Assembly: GCA_013289475.1 (NCBI GenBank) | Contig: JABCZW010000010.1 | Location: 1-58,971, forward strand | Origin: Bacteroidota bacterium | GTDB lineage: Bacteria; Bacteroidota; Bacteroidia; JABEUT01 | Direction: 5' to 3' | Length of the DNA stretch: 58,971 bases | Shown: piece by piece, positions 35,336 through 44,460 of the stretch | Position numbering within the stretch: the first letter of the stretch is position 1 | Layout of the letters: every line of letters begins with the position of its first letter | Translations under genes and position numbers: made by a program | Notes under the pieces: model-generated | What the model saw: the letters and a program-made list of their open reading frames with translations, nothing else | Databases searched by the model: none | What the model was told of the DNA's origin: nothing

Positions 35336-35351
35336 TTAAAAATTGTTACTT

Positions 35352-36116
35352 ATGGGAAAGATACTTTTAGTTACAGGAGCCACTGCAGGATTCGGAGAAG
35401 CAATAGCTCATGAATTTGCTGCTAACCATTATAATATCATTATTACAGGCAGAAGAAAAGACAGGCTCGACAAGCTAAAAAGCGAATTAGAGAAAAAGTA
35501 TGGCGTAGAAGTACTGACACTAAATTTTGATGTGCGTAAGCTTGATAAAGTGAAAAAGAACCTGGGTTCATTGCCTGATAAATGGCAGAGTATTGATGTG
35601 CTGGTAAATAATGCAGGGCTTGCCAGCGGGCTTAGCTCTATACAAGAAGGTGATACGGAAGACTGGGAAAAGATGATAGACACCAACATAAAAGGATTGC
35701 TTTATGTTACCCGCACCATTGCGCCTTTAATGATAAAAAATAAAAAGGGGCACATTTTCAATATTGGCTCAGTTGCGGGTAAAGAAGTTTATGCGAATGG
35801 TAATGTTTATTGTGCCACCAAACATGCTGTTGATGCACTTACCAAAGCTACCCGCATTGACCTGTTGCCTTATGGCATACGGGTTACCGGCATTTGCCCG
35901 GGTATGGCCGAAACTGAATTCTCAATCGTGCGCTATCATGGCGATGAAAACAAAGCCAAGAATGTATACAAAGGCATTGATGCTTTAACCGCAAAAGACA
36001 TTGCTGAACTGGTATGGTTTGCAGCATCACGCCCTGCCCATGTTAATATTAGCGATGTGGTTATTACTCCGACACAACAGGCAACTGCTACTAATGTAGT
36101 AAGAAGGAATGCTTAA
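35352..36116 (+). CDS. Short-chain dehydrogenase (YdfG-like NADP 3-hydroxyacid dehydrogenase type)
   Basis: A 254-residue SDR starting at the ATG giving MGKILLVTG; an in-frame TTG 9 nt upstream is less likely. The cofactor loop is TGATAGFGEA, followed by TGRRKDRL, whose basic residues favour NADP. NNAGLASG, the Ser in NIGSVAGKE and YCATKHA supply the structural and catalytic motifs. This pattern fits YdfG-type enzymes that oxidise serine, allo-threonine or 3-hydroxypropionate. Its last 8 nt overlap the following small membrane protein gene. Confidence 0.92.
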   Translation: MGKILLVTGATAGFGEAIAHEFAANHYNIIITGRRKDRLDKLKSELEKKYGVEVLTLNFDVRKLDKVKKNLGSLPDKWQSIDVLVNNAGLASGLSSIQEGDTEDWEKMIDTNIKGLLYVTRTIAPLMIKNKKGHIFNIGSVAGKEVYANGNVYCATKHAVDALTKATRIDLLPYGIRVTGICPGMAETEFSIVRYHGDENKAKNVYKGIDALTAKDIAELVWFAASRPAHVNISDVVITPTQQATATNVVRRNA

Positions 36117-36417
36117 ATGGATCATCAAGTTTAAAGTCTTTATTATAACTTTCATTATAGGAGGCATTTTATTTTTCCCTGCATTCTATATAATTGTCAG
36201 CGATATTTTCGGGAAACATTATGATTTTATAACCCCCGCAGGACAAACAATATGGCTGATATTATGCGCTCCCTTCGGCTTTATACTCAACCACGTATTT
36301 GATACGAATGGTAGTATATTTACAGGTATCTTTATTGATATACTTCTTTACTCCCTCTTGTTCCAGTTTTTATGGAACAAGTATAAAAAGAGAAAAGAAA
36401 GAAAACTTAACTCTTAA
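36109..36417 (+). CDS. Small membrane protein of unknown function (102 aa)
   Basis: No recognised domain. Three hydrophobic segments are visible at about 8-28, 43-60 and 67-88, and the C-terminus is strongly basic (KYKKRKERK), suggesting a cytoplasmic tail. It starts inside the end of the SDR gene (8-nt overlap), so translation is probably coupled. Its TAA overlaps the fumC stop on the other strand. The hydrophobic pattern and coupling support a real gene. Confidence 0.7.
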   Translation: MLKWIIKFKVFIITFIIGGILFFPAFYIIVSDIFGKHYDFITPAGQTIWLILCAPFGFILNHVFDTNGSIFTGIFIDILLYSLLFQFLWNKYKKRKERKLNS

Positions 36418-37805
36418 AGAGAACCTATCATCTTTTTAGGATCAACCCATTGGTCGAACTGCTCATTAGTAACAAGCTTCAATTCTAATGCTACCTGGCG
36501 TAAAGTCTTATTTTCTTTATGTGCCGTCTTGGCAATCTTGGCTGCATTCTCGTAACCAATATGGGTATTGAGCGCAGTAACCAACATCAATGAGTTTTCA
36601 AGATTCTTGGTTATATCAGCGTAATTAGGTTCTATGCCCACAGCACAATGTTCGTTAAAAGAATTGCAAGCATCGCCGATCAGTCGTGCTGAGTTGAGTA
36701 GGTTAAAAATGATAACCGGTTTAAACACGTTCAGTTCAAAATGGCCATTCATTCCGCCAATTGATATCGCCATATCGTTACCCACAACCTGTGCAGCAAC
36801 CATAGTCATAGCTTCGCACTGGGTTGGGTTTACTTTACCCGGCATAATAGATGAGCCAGGTTCGTTTTCGGGAATCAATATTTCACCAATTCCGCAACGT
36901 GGGCCAGATGCGAGTAAGCGAACATCATTGGCAATTTTCATAAGCGATACTGCTAATTGCTTTAATGCACCCGATGTTTCCACCATAGCATCGTGCGATG
37001 CCAGTGATTCGAATTTATTCTCGGCAGTAACAAATGGAAGGCCTGATACTTTAGAGATTTTTTCTGCCACCAATACTGCATATCCTTTCGGGGTATTTAA
37101 CCCGGTACCTACAGCAGAGCCACCCAACGCCAATTCAGAAAGGTGCGCCAATGTATTTTTTAGTGCCCTTAATCCGTGATCTAATTGAGAAACATAACCT
37201 GAAAACTCTTGTCCTAATGTGAGAGGTGTAGCATCCATTAAGTGAGTACGGCCAATTTTCACAATATCCTTAAATGCTTTTGCTTTCTTATCTAATGTAT
37301 CGCGGAGCAACTGAACATTGGGTATAGTATTTTCAACTATCAGTTTATATGCAGCAATGTGCATCGCTGTCGGGAAGGTATCGTTAGATGATTGCGATTT
37401 GTTTACATCATCATTCGGGTGAATGGCTTTTTTCTCATCCATTAAATTACCACCCAATAATACATGTGCACGGTTTGCTACCACTTCATTCACGTTCATG
37501 TTCGATTGTGTACCCGAACCGGTTTGCCACACTACCAAAGGGAATTCATTATCAAGTTTCCCTGCAAGAATCTCATCACAAACTTTACCTATAATGTCGC
37601 ACTTATCCTTAGGTAATACCCCCAGTTCCTGGTTAGCTTGCGCTGCTGCTTTTTTCAAAATAGCAAAAGCGTAAATAACTTCAATCGGCATTTTGTTGCC
37701 GCCAATTTTAAAGTTATTGCGCGAACGTTCTGTTTGTGCGCCCCACATCTTATCGGCAGGTATCTGCACAGGGCCCATTGTGTCTTTTTCAACTCTGAAT
37801 TCCAT
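36414..37805 (-). CDS. fumC: Fumarate hydratase class II
   Basis: Interconverts fumarate and L-malate in the TCA cycle; iron-independent homotetramer. The signature [11 protein letters not shown] is intact, with [14 protein letters not shown] and [14 protein letters not shown] forming the other active-site regions. I start at the ATG giving [11 protein letters not shown], the usual N-terminus; an ATG 24 nt upstream would add eight atypical residues. Last gene of the comEB-pdxA-arsC-fumC run, about 28 nt after arsC. Confidence 0.97.
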   Translation of the reverse strand: MEFRVEKDTMGPVQIPADKMWGAQTERSRNNFKIGGNKMPIEVIYAFAILKKAAAQANQELGVLPKDKCDIIGKVCDEILAGKLDNEFPLVVWQTGSGTQSNMNVNEVVANRAHVLLGGNLMDEKKAIHPNDDVNKSQSSNDTFPTAMHIAAYKLIVENTIPNVQLLRDTLDKKAKAFKDIVKIGRTHLMDATPLTLGQEFSGYVSQLDHGLRALKNTLAHLSELALGGSAVGTGLNTPKGYAVLVAEKISKVSGLPFVTAENKFESLASHDAMVETSGALKQLAVSLMKIANDVRLLASGPRCGIGEILIPENEPGSSIMPGKVNPTQCEAMTMVAAQVVGNDMAISIGGMNGHFELNVFKPVIIFNLLNSARLIGDACNSFNEHCAVGIEPNYADITKNLENSLMLVTALNTHIGYENAAKIAKTAHKENKTLRQVALELKLVTNEQFDQWVDPKKMIGSL

Positions 37806-37833
37806 GGTTTTATTATTTATTGTTAACATGAAT

Positions 37834-38187
37834 TTATTTTATAAAATCTACAACTCTTTCTACTGGCCTGCCTATAATAGCCTTGTCGCCTTCAATGGCA
37901 ATAGGCCTTTCAATAAGTATCGGATTCTTGCACATTACCTTTACCCACTCGGCATCGCTTAACTTTTTATTCTTGAATTTTTTCTCAAACAATGGTTCTT
38001 TCTTTCGTAATAGATCCGTTGGCTTCAATCCAAGCTTCTTCAGTAATTCTTTTAATTGCTTTTCTGTTGGTGGAGTTTTAAGATATTCTATTATTTCCGG
38101 GTGAATATCCTGTTCCTCTAATATGCATAATGCTTCACGGCATTTTGAGCAACGGGGATTATAATATAGACTTACCTTCTTTTTCAT
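37834..38187 (-). CDS. arsC: ArsC/Spx-family arsenate reductase-like protein
   Basis: A 117-residue thioredoxin-fold protein of the ArsC/YffB/Spx family. [12 protein letters not shown] carries Cys13 and Cys16, and [11 protein letters not shown] is the ArsC signature whose Arg contacts substrate. Glutaredoxin-linked arsenate reduction is the usual assignment. With no other arsenic genes around, a different thiol reductase role is possible. It sits between pdxA (11 nt) and fumC. Confidence 0.85.
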   Translation of the reverse strand: MKKKVSLYYNPRCSKCREALCILEEQDIHPEIIEYLKTPPTEKQLKELLKKLGLKPTDLLRKKEPLFEKKFKNKKLSDAEWVKVMCKNPILIERPIAIEGDKAIIGRPVERVVDFIK

Positions 38188-38198
38188 TCAGAGCTACG

Positions 38199-39299
38199 TT
38201 ATTCTCCGCTATCATGCTGCGAAGGAGCAGTTACCTTAAGCGGGTTTGAAGTGAGTTTTTTGTATTGCTTCCTCGTCTTAACCAAGTCAACAGCCATATA
38301 AACCGCGTGGCGGAAAGATGCTTCGGAAGCTTTATTCTTTCCGGCAATATCATAAGCAGTACCATGGTCAGGTGAGGTGCGTATTACTGATATCCCTGCG
38401 GTAAAGTTCACACCGGTTTCAAATGCCATGTATTTAAATGGTATCAATCCCTGGTCGTGGTACATTGCCAATACCGCATCAAATTTTTTAAATGCCATAT
38501 TGCCAAAGAAACCATCGGCTGGATATGGGCCATATACCAGCAAACCATCCTGGAACGCTTTTTTAATGGCAGGCTCTATAATTTCTTTTTCTTCTTTACC
38601 CAGTGTACCACCATCACCTGCATGAGGGTTTAAGCCCAATACTGCAATTCTTGGTTTCTGAATACTGAAATCTTCTTTTAAAGTTTTATTCAGGGTACTT
38701 AATTTCTTTAAAATCTTTTCTACAGAAATAGACGCAGCAACTTCAGCCACAGGTATATGTTCTGTAAGTAGCGCAACACGTAGGTCGCCTGATATAAGCA
38801 TCATCAATGAATTGCCTTTACCAAAACGCTCATCTAAATATGATGTATGTCCCGAATATGGGAAAGCATCAGTGCGGGTATTGTGCTTATTTATCGGCGC
38901 TGTTACCAATGCATCTATCTTTCCTTTCTCTAAAGCATCGCAAGCAATTTGCAACGACTTAACCGCATACAATCCACCTTGCGCAGTCTCTTTGCCCAGT
39001 TCAACCGGTACTTCTTCGTTATAGCAATTATATAAATTGAATTTACGCGAAGGAATATTATCGAGCCCGCTAATGATATTGTAGTTAAAATGCTCAGCCT
39101 GTAATGCCTTGCGATGGTATGATACAGTTTTGCCTGAACTGAAAAGTACAGGGGTACATACTTCAAGCATAGCAGGATCCGAGAAAGTCTTTATAATAGT
39201 CTCCAACCCTATACCATTGATATCGCCTTGCGAAATACCAATAACAACAGGTCGTTGTGTTGGTGCAGGCGAAGGTGTATTAACAGGTTGGTTTTGCAT
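38199..39299 (-). CDS. pdxA: 4-hydroxythreonine-4-phosphate dehydrogenase PdxA
   Basis: NAD-dependent, metal-requiring enzyme of de novo pyridoxal phosphate synthesis. The N-terminal GISQGDINGIG, the metal-binding His in YSGHTSYL and AMYHDQGLIPFK, and the signature SPDHGTAYDIAGKNKA are all visible. At 366 aa it is slightly longer than usual because of a Pro-rich N-terminal extension (residues ~5-16). It follows the dCMP deaminase-like gene after 8 nt. Confidence 0.96.
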   Translation of the reverse strand: MQNQPVNTPSPAPTQRPVVIGISQGDINGIGLETIIKTFSDPAMLEVCTPVLFSSGKTVSYHRKALQAEHFNYNIISGLDNIPSRKFNLYNCYNEEVPVELGKETAQGGLYAVKSLQIACDALEKGKIDALVTAPINKHNTRTDAFPYSGHTSYLDERFGKGNSLMMLISGDLRVALLTEHIPVAEVAASISVEKILKKLSTLNKTLKEDFSIQKPRIAVLGLNPHAGDGGTLGKEEKEIIEPAIKKAFQDGLLVYGPYPADGFFGNMAFKKFDAVLAMYHDQGLIPFKYMAFETGVNFTAGISVIRTSPDHGTAYDIAGKNKASEASFRHAVYMAVDLVKTRKQYKKLTSNPLKVTAPSQHDSGE

Positions 39300-39307
39300 A
39301 AATAAAA

Positions 39308-39778
39308 TTATTCTTTTACAGCTTCAGGCAATTTCAATCTATGCACGGCTACTCCAAATTTCTTTAAGAAATCAACTCCTTCATCTGATTTAATGCCCTT
39401 ATAATCGCCATAAGAATTCAGGTAAAACACCGTTTTTATACCTGATGTAAATATGATACGTGCACAAGCCAGACAAGGAGAAAGGGTTACATACATAGTG
39501 GCACCTTCCATAGATGCTTTATTCTTTGCAGCATATAAAATGGCGTTCTGTTCGGCATGTATGGCAAGTGAGCAACCACCTTTACTATCGCGAGGGCATC
39601 CATGTTCAGCCCATTCTTCATCGCAATTATGGGTTCCCGCAGGCGGGCCATTATACCCTAAGGAAATAATACGGGTATCTTTACAAAGTACTGCTCCCAC
39701 ATGCATTTTTACACAGTGCGATCGCTTAGCCAATTTACTGGCTAACTCCATATATATTTCATCAAAAGTAGGGCGCAT
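39308..39778 (-). CDS. comEB: dCMP deaminase family protein
   Basis: Zinc-dependent deaminase, probably dCMP to dUMP for thymidylate supply. The zinc site is HAEQNAI with the catalytic Glu and SPCLACA; a second Cys/His-rich insertion (HNCDEEWAEHGCPRDSKGGC) is typical of dCMP deaminases. Length 156 aa is normal. The symbol follows the Bacillus naming for this family; a competence role is not implied. First gene of the operon that continues with pdxA, arsC and fumC. Confidence 0.92.
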   Translation of the reverse strand: MRPTFDEIYMELASKLAKRSHCVKMHVGAVLCKDTRIISLGYNGPPAGTHNCDEEWAEHGCPRDSKGGCSLAIHAEQNAILYAAKNKASMEGATMYVTLSPCLACARIIFTSGIKTVFYLNSYGDYKGIKSDEGVDFLKKFGVAVHRLKLPEAVKE

Positions 39779-39799
39779 AGCTTATATTTTCAAGGATGC

Positions 39800-39807
39800 C
39801 AAAAATA
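39800..39807 (-). promoter_or_regulatory. -7 box for the dCMP deaminase-pdxA-arsC-fumC operon
   Basis: TATTTTTG on the minus strand is an exact TAnnTTTG match, 21 nt before the ATG. Confidence 0.6.
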
Positions 39808-39877
39808 CAATTAAATATGGAAAATTGCCCAATTCTTTAGTAAAGAGAAAAATATAAATATCTATTGAAATATTTCG

Positions 39878-39885
39878 TATTTCTG
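39878..39885 (+). promoter_or_regulatory. Candidate -7 box for the APC permease gene
   Basis: TATTTCTG matches 7 of 8 positions of TAnnTTTG, 15 nt before the ATG. Confidence 0.35.
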
Positions 39886-39900
39886 CATCATAAATAGAGG

Positions 39901-41247
39901 ATGAACACTATCAGCTCCCCAAAAAGAGTCTTTTTAAAAACCTTTTCGCTTGCCGCGGTAATATTTCTTACTGTATCGGGTGGCCCATACGGGCTTGAGC
40001 AGTTGCTGATGTATACCGGCAAGGGCGGAGCGCTTTTACTACTCATACTTGTACCACTTTTATGGGATCTGCCAACCATTTTAACTGTGCTCGAATTAAA
40101 CGGAATTATGCCCGTTAATGGTGGTTATTACAAATGGGTTCAGAGGGCATTGGGTAAACGCTGGGGCTTTTATGAAGCATGGTGGTCATGGCTTTATTCT
40201 TTTACCGATCTGGCTATTTACCCGGTCCTATTTGTAACTTATATATCATTCCTTTATCCCCCTCTGGCAGAGTGGAAAAACGTTATTTGCCTTGTAGTTG
40301 TTTGGGGCAGCGCCGGGCTAAACATATTGGGTATTGTTCCGGTTGGCAGAGTGTCTTTGCTACTTAGCGCGGCAATAATCATTCCATTTATTATTTTGTT
40401 CGGCGTTGCGTTTTTTAATAATTCTGCTCATTACTCCATGCCCTCACCCAGCCTCAGCGGCATAGGTTTTTCGGCCTTAGGTATGGCTTTATATACTGTA
40501 ATGTGGAATTTTTTAGGCTGGGATAATACAACTACCTATGCGGGCGAAGTTAATAAGCCTGTCAGGTCCTACTTAATTTCAACCTTCATAGCATTTGCGC
40601 TTGTAATGGTTTTATACCTGGTAACAACTTTCATTACTGAAAACTCCGGCATTAATTTTGAAGAACTTAGCAAGACCGGCAACGGTTATCCATTAGTGGG
40701 AGTAAAACTTGGCGGGCAATGGCTGGGCGCAATACTTTCAATTGGCGGTATGGCAAGCGCATTGGGTATATTTTCTGCAGTAATGCTTTCTATTTCACGT
40801 GTTCCTAAAGTAATGGCTGATGATAAACTACTGCCTCCTGTACTTGGTAAACTGCACAAGCGCTTTAACTCTCCTTATTTATCAATACTCCTCACTGCCA
40901 CAATAGTAAGCTTTATGACCTTGTGGAAATTTGGCGAACTGCTTGTTATTGATGTTATTTTATACGGAGCGGGACTTTCACTCGAATTCATTTCGCTTAT
41001 AAGGTTGCGTATTAAAGAACCTGATGCTCTACGTCCATTCAAAATTCCACTTAATACTTTCTTCTTATGCTTAATGATATTACTCCCAATGATAGTATAT
41101 AGCATTGCTATTATAGGTGTATTATCTGACCCCGATGGTAAAAACACAATGGTCTATTTTGCCGTTATAGCTTTACTTACTGCTGAAGTTGGCTGGCAGA
41201 TAATAAGGTGGAAGAGCAGGGTTAAGGAAGCGATACAGAATTCTTGA
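39901..41247 (+). CDS. APC-superfamily amino acid permease
   Basis: A 448-residue inner-membrane transporter with about twelve hydrophobic helices. The first helix region SLAAVIFLTVSGGPYGLEQ carries the unwound glycine stretch that binds substrate in APC transporters. VMWNFLGWDNTTTYAGEV corresponds to the conserved helix 6 region, and SISRVPKVMADDKLLPPVLG to the loop before helix 9. Closest in feel to plant-type PUT/LAT-like or YfnA-like permeases, possibly for polyamines or neutral amino acids. Substrate uncertain. Monocistronic. Confidence 0.9.
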   Translation: MNTISSPKRVFLKTFSLAAVIFLTVSGGPYGLEQLLMYTGKGGALLLLILVPLLWDLPTILTVLELNGIMPVNGGYYKWVQRALGKRWGFYEAWWSWLYSFTDLAIYPVLFVTYISFLYPPLAEWKNVICLVVVWGSAGLNILGIVPVGRVSLLLSAAIIIPFIILFGVAFFNNSAHYSMPSPSLSGIGFSALGMALYTVMWNFLGWDNTTTYAGEVNKPVRSYLISTFIAFALVMVLYLVTTFITENSGINFEELSKTGNGYPLVGVKLGGQWLGAILSIGGMASALGIFSAVMLSISRVPKVMADDKLLPPVLGKLHKRFNSPYLSILLTATIVSFMTLWKFGELLVIDVILYGAGLSLEFISLIRLRIKEPDALRPFKIPLNTFFLCLMILLPMIVYSIAIIGVLSDPDGKNTMVYFAVIALLTAEVGWQIIRWKSRVKEAIQNS

Positions 41248-41331
41248 GTATCCTGTAATCCTATCTAATCCGATTCATCTCATTATATAATATGAGCATT
41301 ATCATGTTAATTATCCATTAGTTCAAGTAAT

Positions 41332-41360
41332 TTTGGGTTCATAATTAAAATGTACATTTG
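41332..41360 (+). promoter_or_regulatory. Promoter of lipoprotein/DUF5723 module 2
   Basis: TTTG (41332-41335), a 17-nt spacer and TACATTTG (41353-41360) give a full Bacteroidetes -33/-7 promoter, the best in the window. The leader to the ATG is about 48 nt and contains the inverted repeat at 41370-41390. Confidence 0.75.
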
Positions 41361-41369
41361 CATATATAT

Positions 41370-41390
41370 GTTAGTAGGCTGATTACTAAC
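41370..41390. promoter_or_regulatory. Inverted repeat in the leader of module 2
   Basis: GTTAGTA (41370-41376) and TACTAAC (41384-41390) form a perfect 7-bp inverted repeat with a 7-nt spacer, 10-30 nt after the -7 box. It could be an operator at the transcription start or a leader hairpin. No T tract follows, so it is not a terminator. Confidence 0.45.
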
Positions 41391-41412
41391 ACACTTCTCA
41401 AAATACAGGACC

Positions 41413-43041
41413 ATGAAAACAGGCATCTTAAAAAACAGAAAATTATTAATTGTCGCAGCCATTATACTTTCAGTAATTCAATCGTGTGTAAAGGATAATT
41501 TTAATTTAAATAAACTTTCAAAAACAGAGTGGGACCCGAATATTGCGGTGCCACTGGTATATTCATCACTCTCAGTAAAAGACCTTCTCATTAAAAACAA
41601 TGCAACAACTTCAATAACTGTCGACGATAGTAACTTCTGTACCCTGGTTTATAAAAGTTCTTTATTATCCATCAGGGCAGATAGTTTAATACAACTTCCT
41701 GACCAACCGTTTCCTACCTACTCCGGTTCTCTTACCCCTGCTCAAATTACAATTTTAAGTGCTGCCCATACTGTAACAGCTTCTTATAGCCAGACCGTTA
41801 CCTTTAATACCGGCTCAAATAATCCATTAATTGATTCTGTAGGTTTTAATAATGGTAATCTGAATATTTCGTTGAATTCTGATTTTACCTATAGTGGCCA
41901 ACTTGTTATTACTATACCAACAGCAAAGAAAAATGGGGTACCCTTTTCTCAAACCCTGCCATTTACATATAGCGGAACCACACCGGTTATTGCAGCTGCA
42001 AGCTATAACCTGGCAGGATATAAGGTAGACATGACGATGGGCGGAACTACTTCAAACCAATTTGTAGTTAACTACACTATGACACTTAATGGTGCAGGCA
42101 CAGCTCTACCTACCGACCAAATGACTCTTAATGGATCGATGGGTAGTTTAAAGTTCGATAAAATTTTTGGATATATTGGCCAGCTAACCTTGTTTCCTAA
42201 AGGCCTTGACACCATTGCCATTACCATATTTAAAAACTCTCTTGGAACAGGAAGTTTCTCTATAGCAAATCCTTCTGTTAAGATCACCATTTTAAATTCT
42301 TATGGAGTACCTATCCAGGGCAATATTCCTACGCTTGAAGGTTATAATCCTCCGGCAACCAATTTCCCTATTACCGGTGTTCCGAGCCCTGTGCCTATTC
42401 TAAGTCCAAATTTTTCTCAGATCGGACAAACACTTGCAGATTCTTTTTCGCTGGATAAGTCGAACAGCAATATTGCTACAGTTGTTAACAACGACCCGAA
42501 GTTTCTTATCAGCAACGTAACTGCAATGACTAACCCAGGTGGCCCTACGCATACTAACTTTGTATTAGACAGCAGCCACTGTAAAGTTAATATTGAAGCA
42601 GACTTGCCTCTTTATGGAACAGCAAGTAACTTCTCCCTGATAGATACGGCCCAACTCTCCATGGCCTCAGTTAATACCAATAATATTCAGTGGGCTTTAT
42701 TCCGTATTTATACTTCAAACGGTTTCCCTATGGATGTTAACGTACAAGCTTATTTTGTCGACAGCCTTTACAAAAAGCTCGACTCGTTAATAATTCCTAA
42801 CCAGTTGATATTGAAATCAGGTGTTCTTAATGCTGCCGGAATGGTTATAGCACCTACCGTAAATATCTATAATACAACCTTAACGCCACAGCGATTGGCA
42901 AATTTGAAGACGACGAAATACATGCTTATAAAATCGGTTGAAGCAACAACCAACAATGGAACTACAAACGTTAAAATTTATTCTACTTATAAAATTGATG
43001 TCAAAATTGGCATGGAGGTCAAACTCAAAACAACGATATAA
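41413..43041 (+). CDS. Lipoprotein of unknown function, module 2
   Basis: A 542-residue paralog of the module 1 lipoprotein. The signal is LLIVAAIILSVIQS followed by Cys25. The mature N-terminus has WDPNIAVPLVYSSLSVKDL, then FCTLVYKSSLLSI and a long Thr/Ser/Asn-rich beta-type region, and the end VKIYSTYKIDVKI mirrors module 1. No known domain recognised. The start codon of the DUF5723-like gene lies 6 nt after its stop. Conserved pairing suggests the two proteins act together at the outer membrane. Confidence 0.8.
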   Translation: MKTGILKNRKLLIVAAIILSVIQSCVKDNFNLNKLSKTEWDPNIAVPLVYSSLSVKDLLIKNNATTSITVDDSNFCTLVYKSSLLSIRADSLIQLPDQPFPTYSGSLTPAQITILSAAHTVTASYSQTVTFNTGSNNPLIDSVGFNNGNLNISLNSDFTYSGQLVITIPTAKKNGVPFSQTLPFTYSGTTPVIAAASYNLAGYKVDMTMGGTTSNQFVVNYTMTLNGAGTALPTDQMTLNGSMGSLKFDKIFGYIGQLTLFPKGLDTIAITIFKNSLGTGSFSIANPSVKITILNSYGVPIQGNIPTLEGYNPPATNFPITGVPSPVPILSPNFSQIGQTLADSFSLDKSNSNIATVVNNDPKFLISNVTAMTNPGGPTHTNFVLDSSHCKVNIEADLPLYGTASNFSLIDTAQLSMASVNTNNIQWALFRIYTSNGFPMDVNVQAYFVDSLYKKLDSLIIPNQLILKSGVLNAAGMVIAPTVNIYNTTLTPQRLANLKTTKYMLIKSVEATTNNGTTNVKIYSTYKIDVKIGMEVKLKTTI

Positions 43042-43047
43042 GTGCTT

Positions 43048-44460
43048 ATGAAAAATACAATGACGCTCAAATTGTTTTCAATAAAAAAAATATTCCGCTT
43101 TACTGTTGTTTTAATTTCAGTATTGGTGCAGCGTAATTCATTTGCCCAGCAAAATTTTATACTGTATAACATGCGGTCGGTACCGCAAAGCATTTATGCC
43201 AATCCGGCCTTCAGGCCTACCGATACAACCATATTTGTTGGCATACCTGTATTTTCTTCACAATATTTTAGTTTTAGCAACAGTGGCTTTAGGTATAGTG
43301 ATCTGATAAAACACGGTGCAAATGATTCGCTTTATGCCGATCCGAATAATATGCTTAGCAAACTGGCCACCAAAAATTATATATCACTGAATTACCAGAT
43401 GGATCTTTTTTCATTCGGGATTGGAATTAAGAAAAATTATTTCACATTTAATGTAACTGAAAAAGCAACCCTCCGATTTGGTTATACATCTGAATTTATG
43501 GGCTTTCTTTGGTATGGTAATGGCGACCCTTCTATCATTAATAAAACCATAAACCTGGCACCCAGCATAAACTTTACACATTACAGGGAGTATGGTTTCG
43601 GATGGTCGCGTAAAATAAATGACAAATTAACTGTAGGTGGTAAGCTAAAATACCTTTATGGTATGGAAAATGTTTCGACTGAAAATTCAAACGTATCTAT
43701 TTATACTGATCCCAATGATTTTGCCCTAACGGCCCAGTCAAATGTTCATATCGATGAATCAGGAATCGATTCAAATGAATTTCATAAACCATTCAATGTT
43801 GCCCATTATCTTTTTAAGAAACAAAATAACGGAATGGGTATTGATTTAGGAGGTACTTATAAATTTAATGACAGGATTACATTTTCTGCCAGCATAGTAG
43901 ACCTTGGTTTTATACATTGGAATAGTGCTGTTAGTAATTATGTAAGCCATACACCCGGCGCAACATTTACCTATAATGGTGTTAACTACAACCAGTTTAT
44001 TGGCAATAACTCAATAAATATTGGCAATGCGCTACAAAAAACAGGTGACTCTATTGCACATGTGCTGAAGCCAGATACTCTGCATAACAGTTATACTACC
44101 ATGCTAACCACACAAATATATGTTGGAGCCAATTATCAGGTTATAGCTAACGGTAACGCAGGAATTTTATTATATGCCCAATTATATGATAACGCCCTGC
44201 ACCCTGCTGTTGCTTTATCTTATAATCAAAGTGTTGGCAAATGGCTTTCAGCTTCAATCTCCTATTCCATTTATAACAGAAGTTATACAGATATTGGCCT
44301 CGGCTTTTCAGTTCATTTAGGTGCCACTCAATTATATATAGTGAGCGATAATATTTTGGGAGCTATTTTCCCACAGGATGCAAAGAACATAAACTTGCAT
44401 GCTGGTTTAAACCTGGTTTGGGCACATAAAAAGCACGTTACAAAAGCTTCGTTTAACTAA
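43048..44460 (+). CDS. DUF5723-like outer-membrane protein, module 2
   Basis: About 470 residues, starting at ATG 43048; an upstream GTG two codons earlier is possible. The signal peptide is unusually long and basic (KLFSIKKIFRF), ending NSFAQ. The start of the mature protein, NFILYNMRSVPQSIYANPAF, is the typical DUF5723 N-terminus. The remainder shows amphipathic strands and WSRKINDKLTVGGKLKYLYG, typical of outer-membrane barrels. FSASIVDLGFIHWNSAVS matches the module 1 partner. Its stop codon overlaps the stop of the opposing gene. Confidence 0.82.
   Translation: MKNTMTLKLFSIKKIFRFTVVLISVLVQRNSFAQQNFILYNMRSVPQSIYANPAFRPTDTTIFVGIPVFSSQYFSFSNSGFRYSDLIKHGANDSLYADPNNMLSKLATKNYISLNYQMDLFSFGIGIKKNYFTFNVTEKATLRFGYTSEFMGFLWYGNGDPSIINKTINLAPSINFTHYREYGFGWSRKINDKLTVGGKLKYLYGMENVSTENSNVSIYTDPNDFALTAQSNVHIDESGIDSNEFHKPFNVAHYLFKKQNNGMGIDLGGTYKFNDRITFSASIVDLGFIHWNSAVSNYVSHTPGATFTYNGVNYNQFIGNNSINIGNALQKTGDSIAHVLKPDTLHNSYTTMLTTQIYVGANYQVIANGNAGILLYAQLYDNALHPAVALSYNQSVGKWLSASISYSIYNRSYTDIGLGFSVHLGATQLYIVSDNILGAIFPQDAKNINLHAGLNLVWAHKKHVTKASFN

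Noticed and set aside
37834..38187. Arsenic resistance operon
   Set aside because: Only an ArsC-like protein is present here; the ArsR gene at 57767 is 20 kb away with a different operon, and no arsenite pump is seen.
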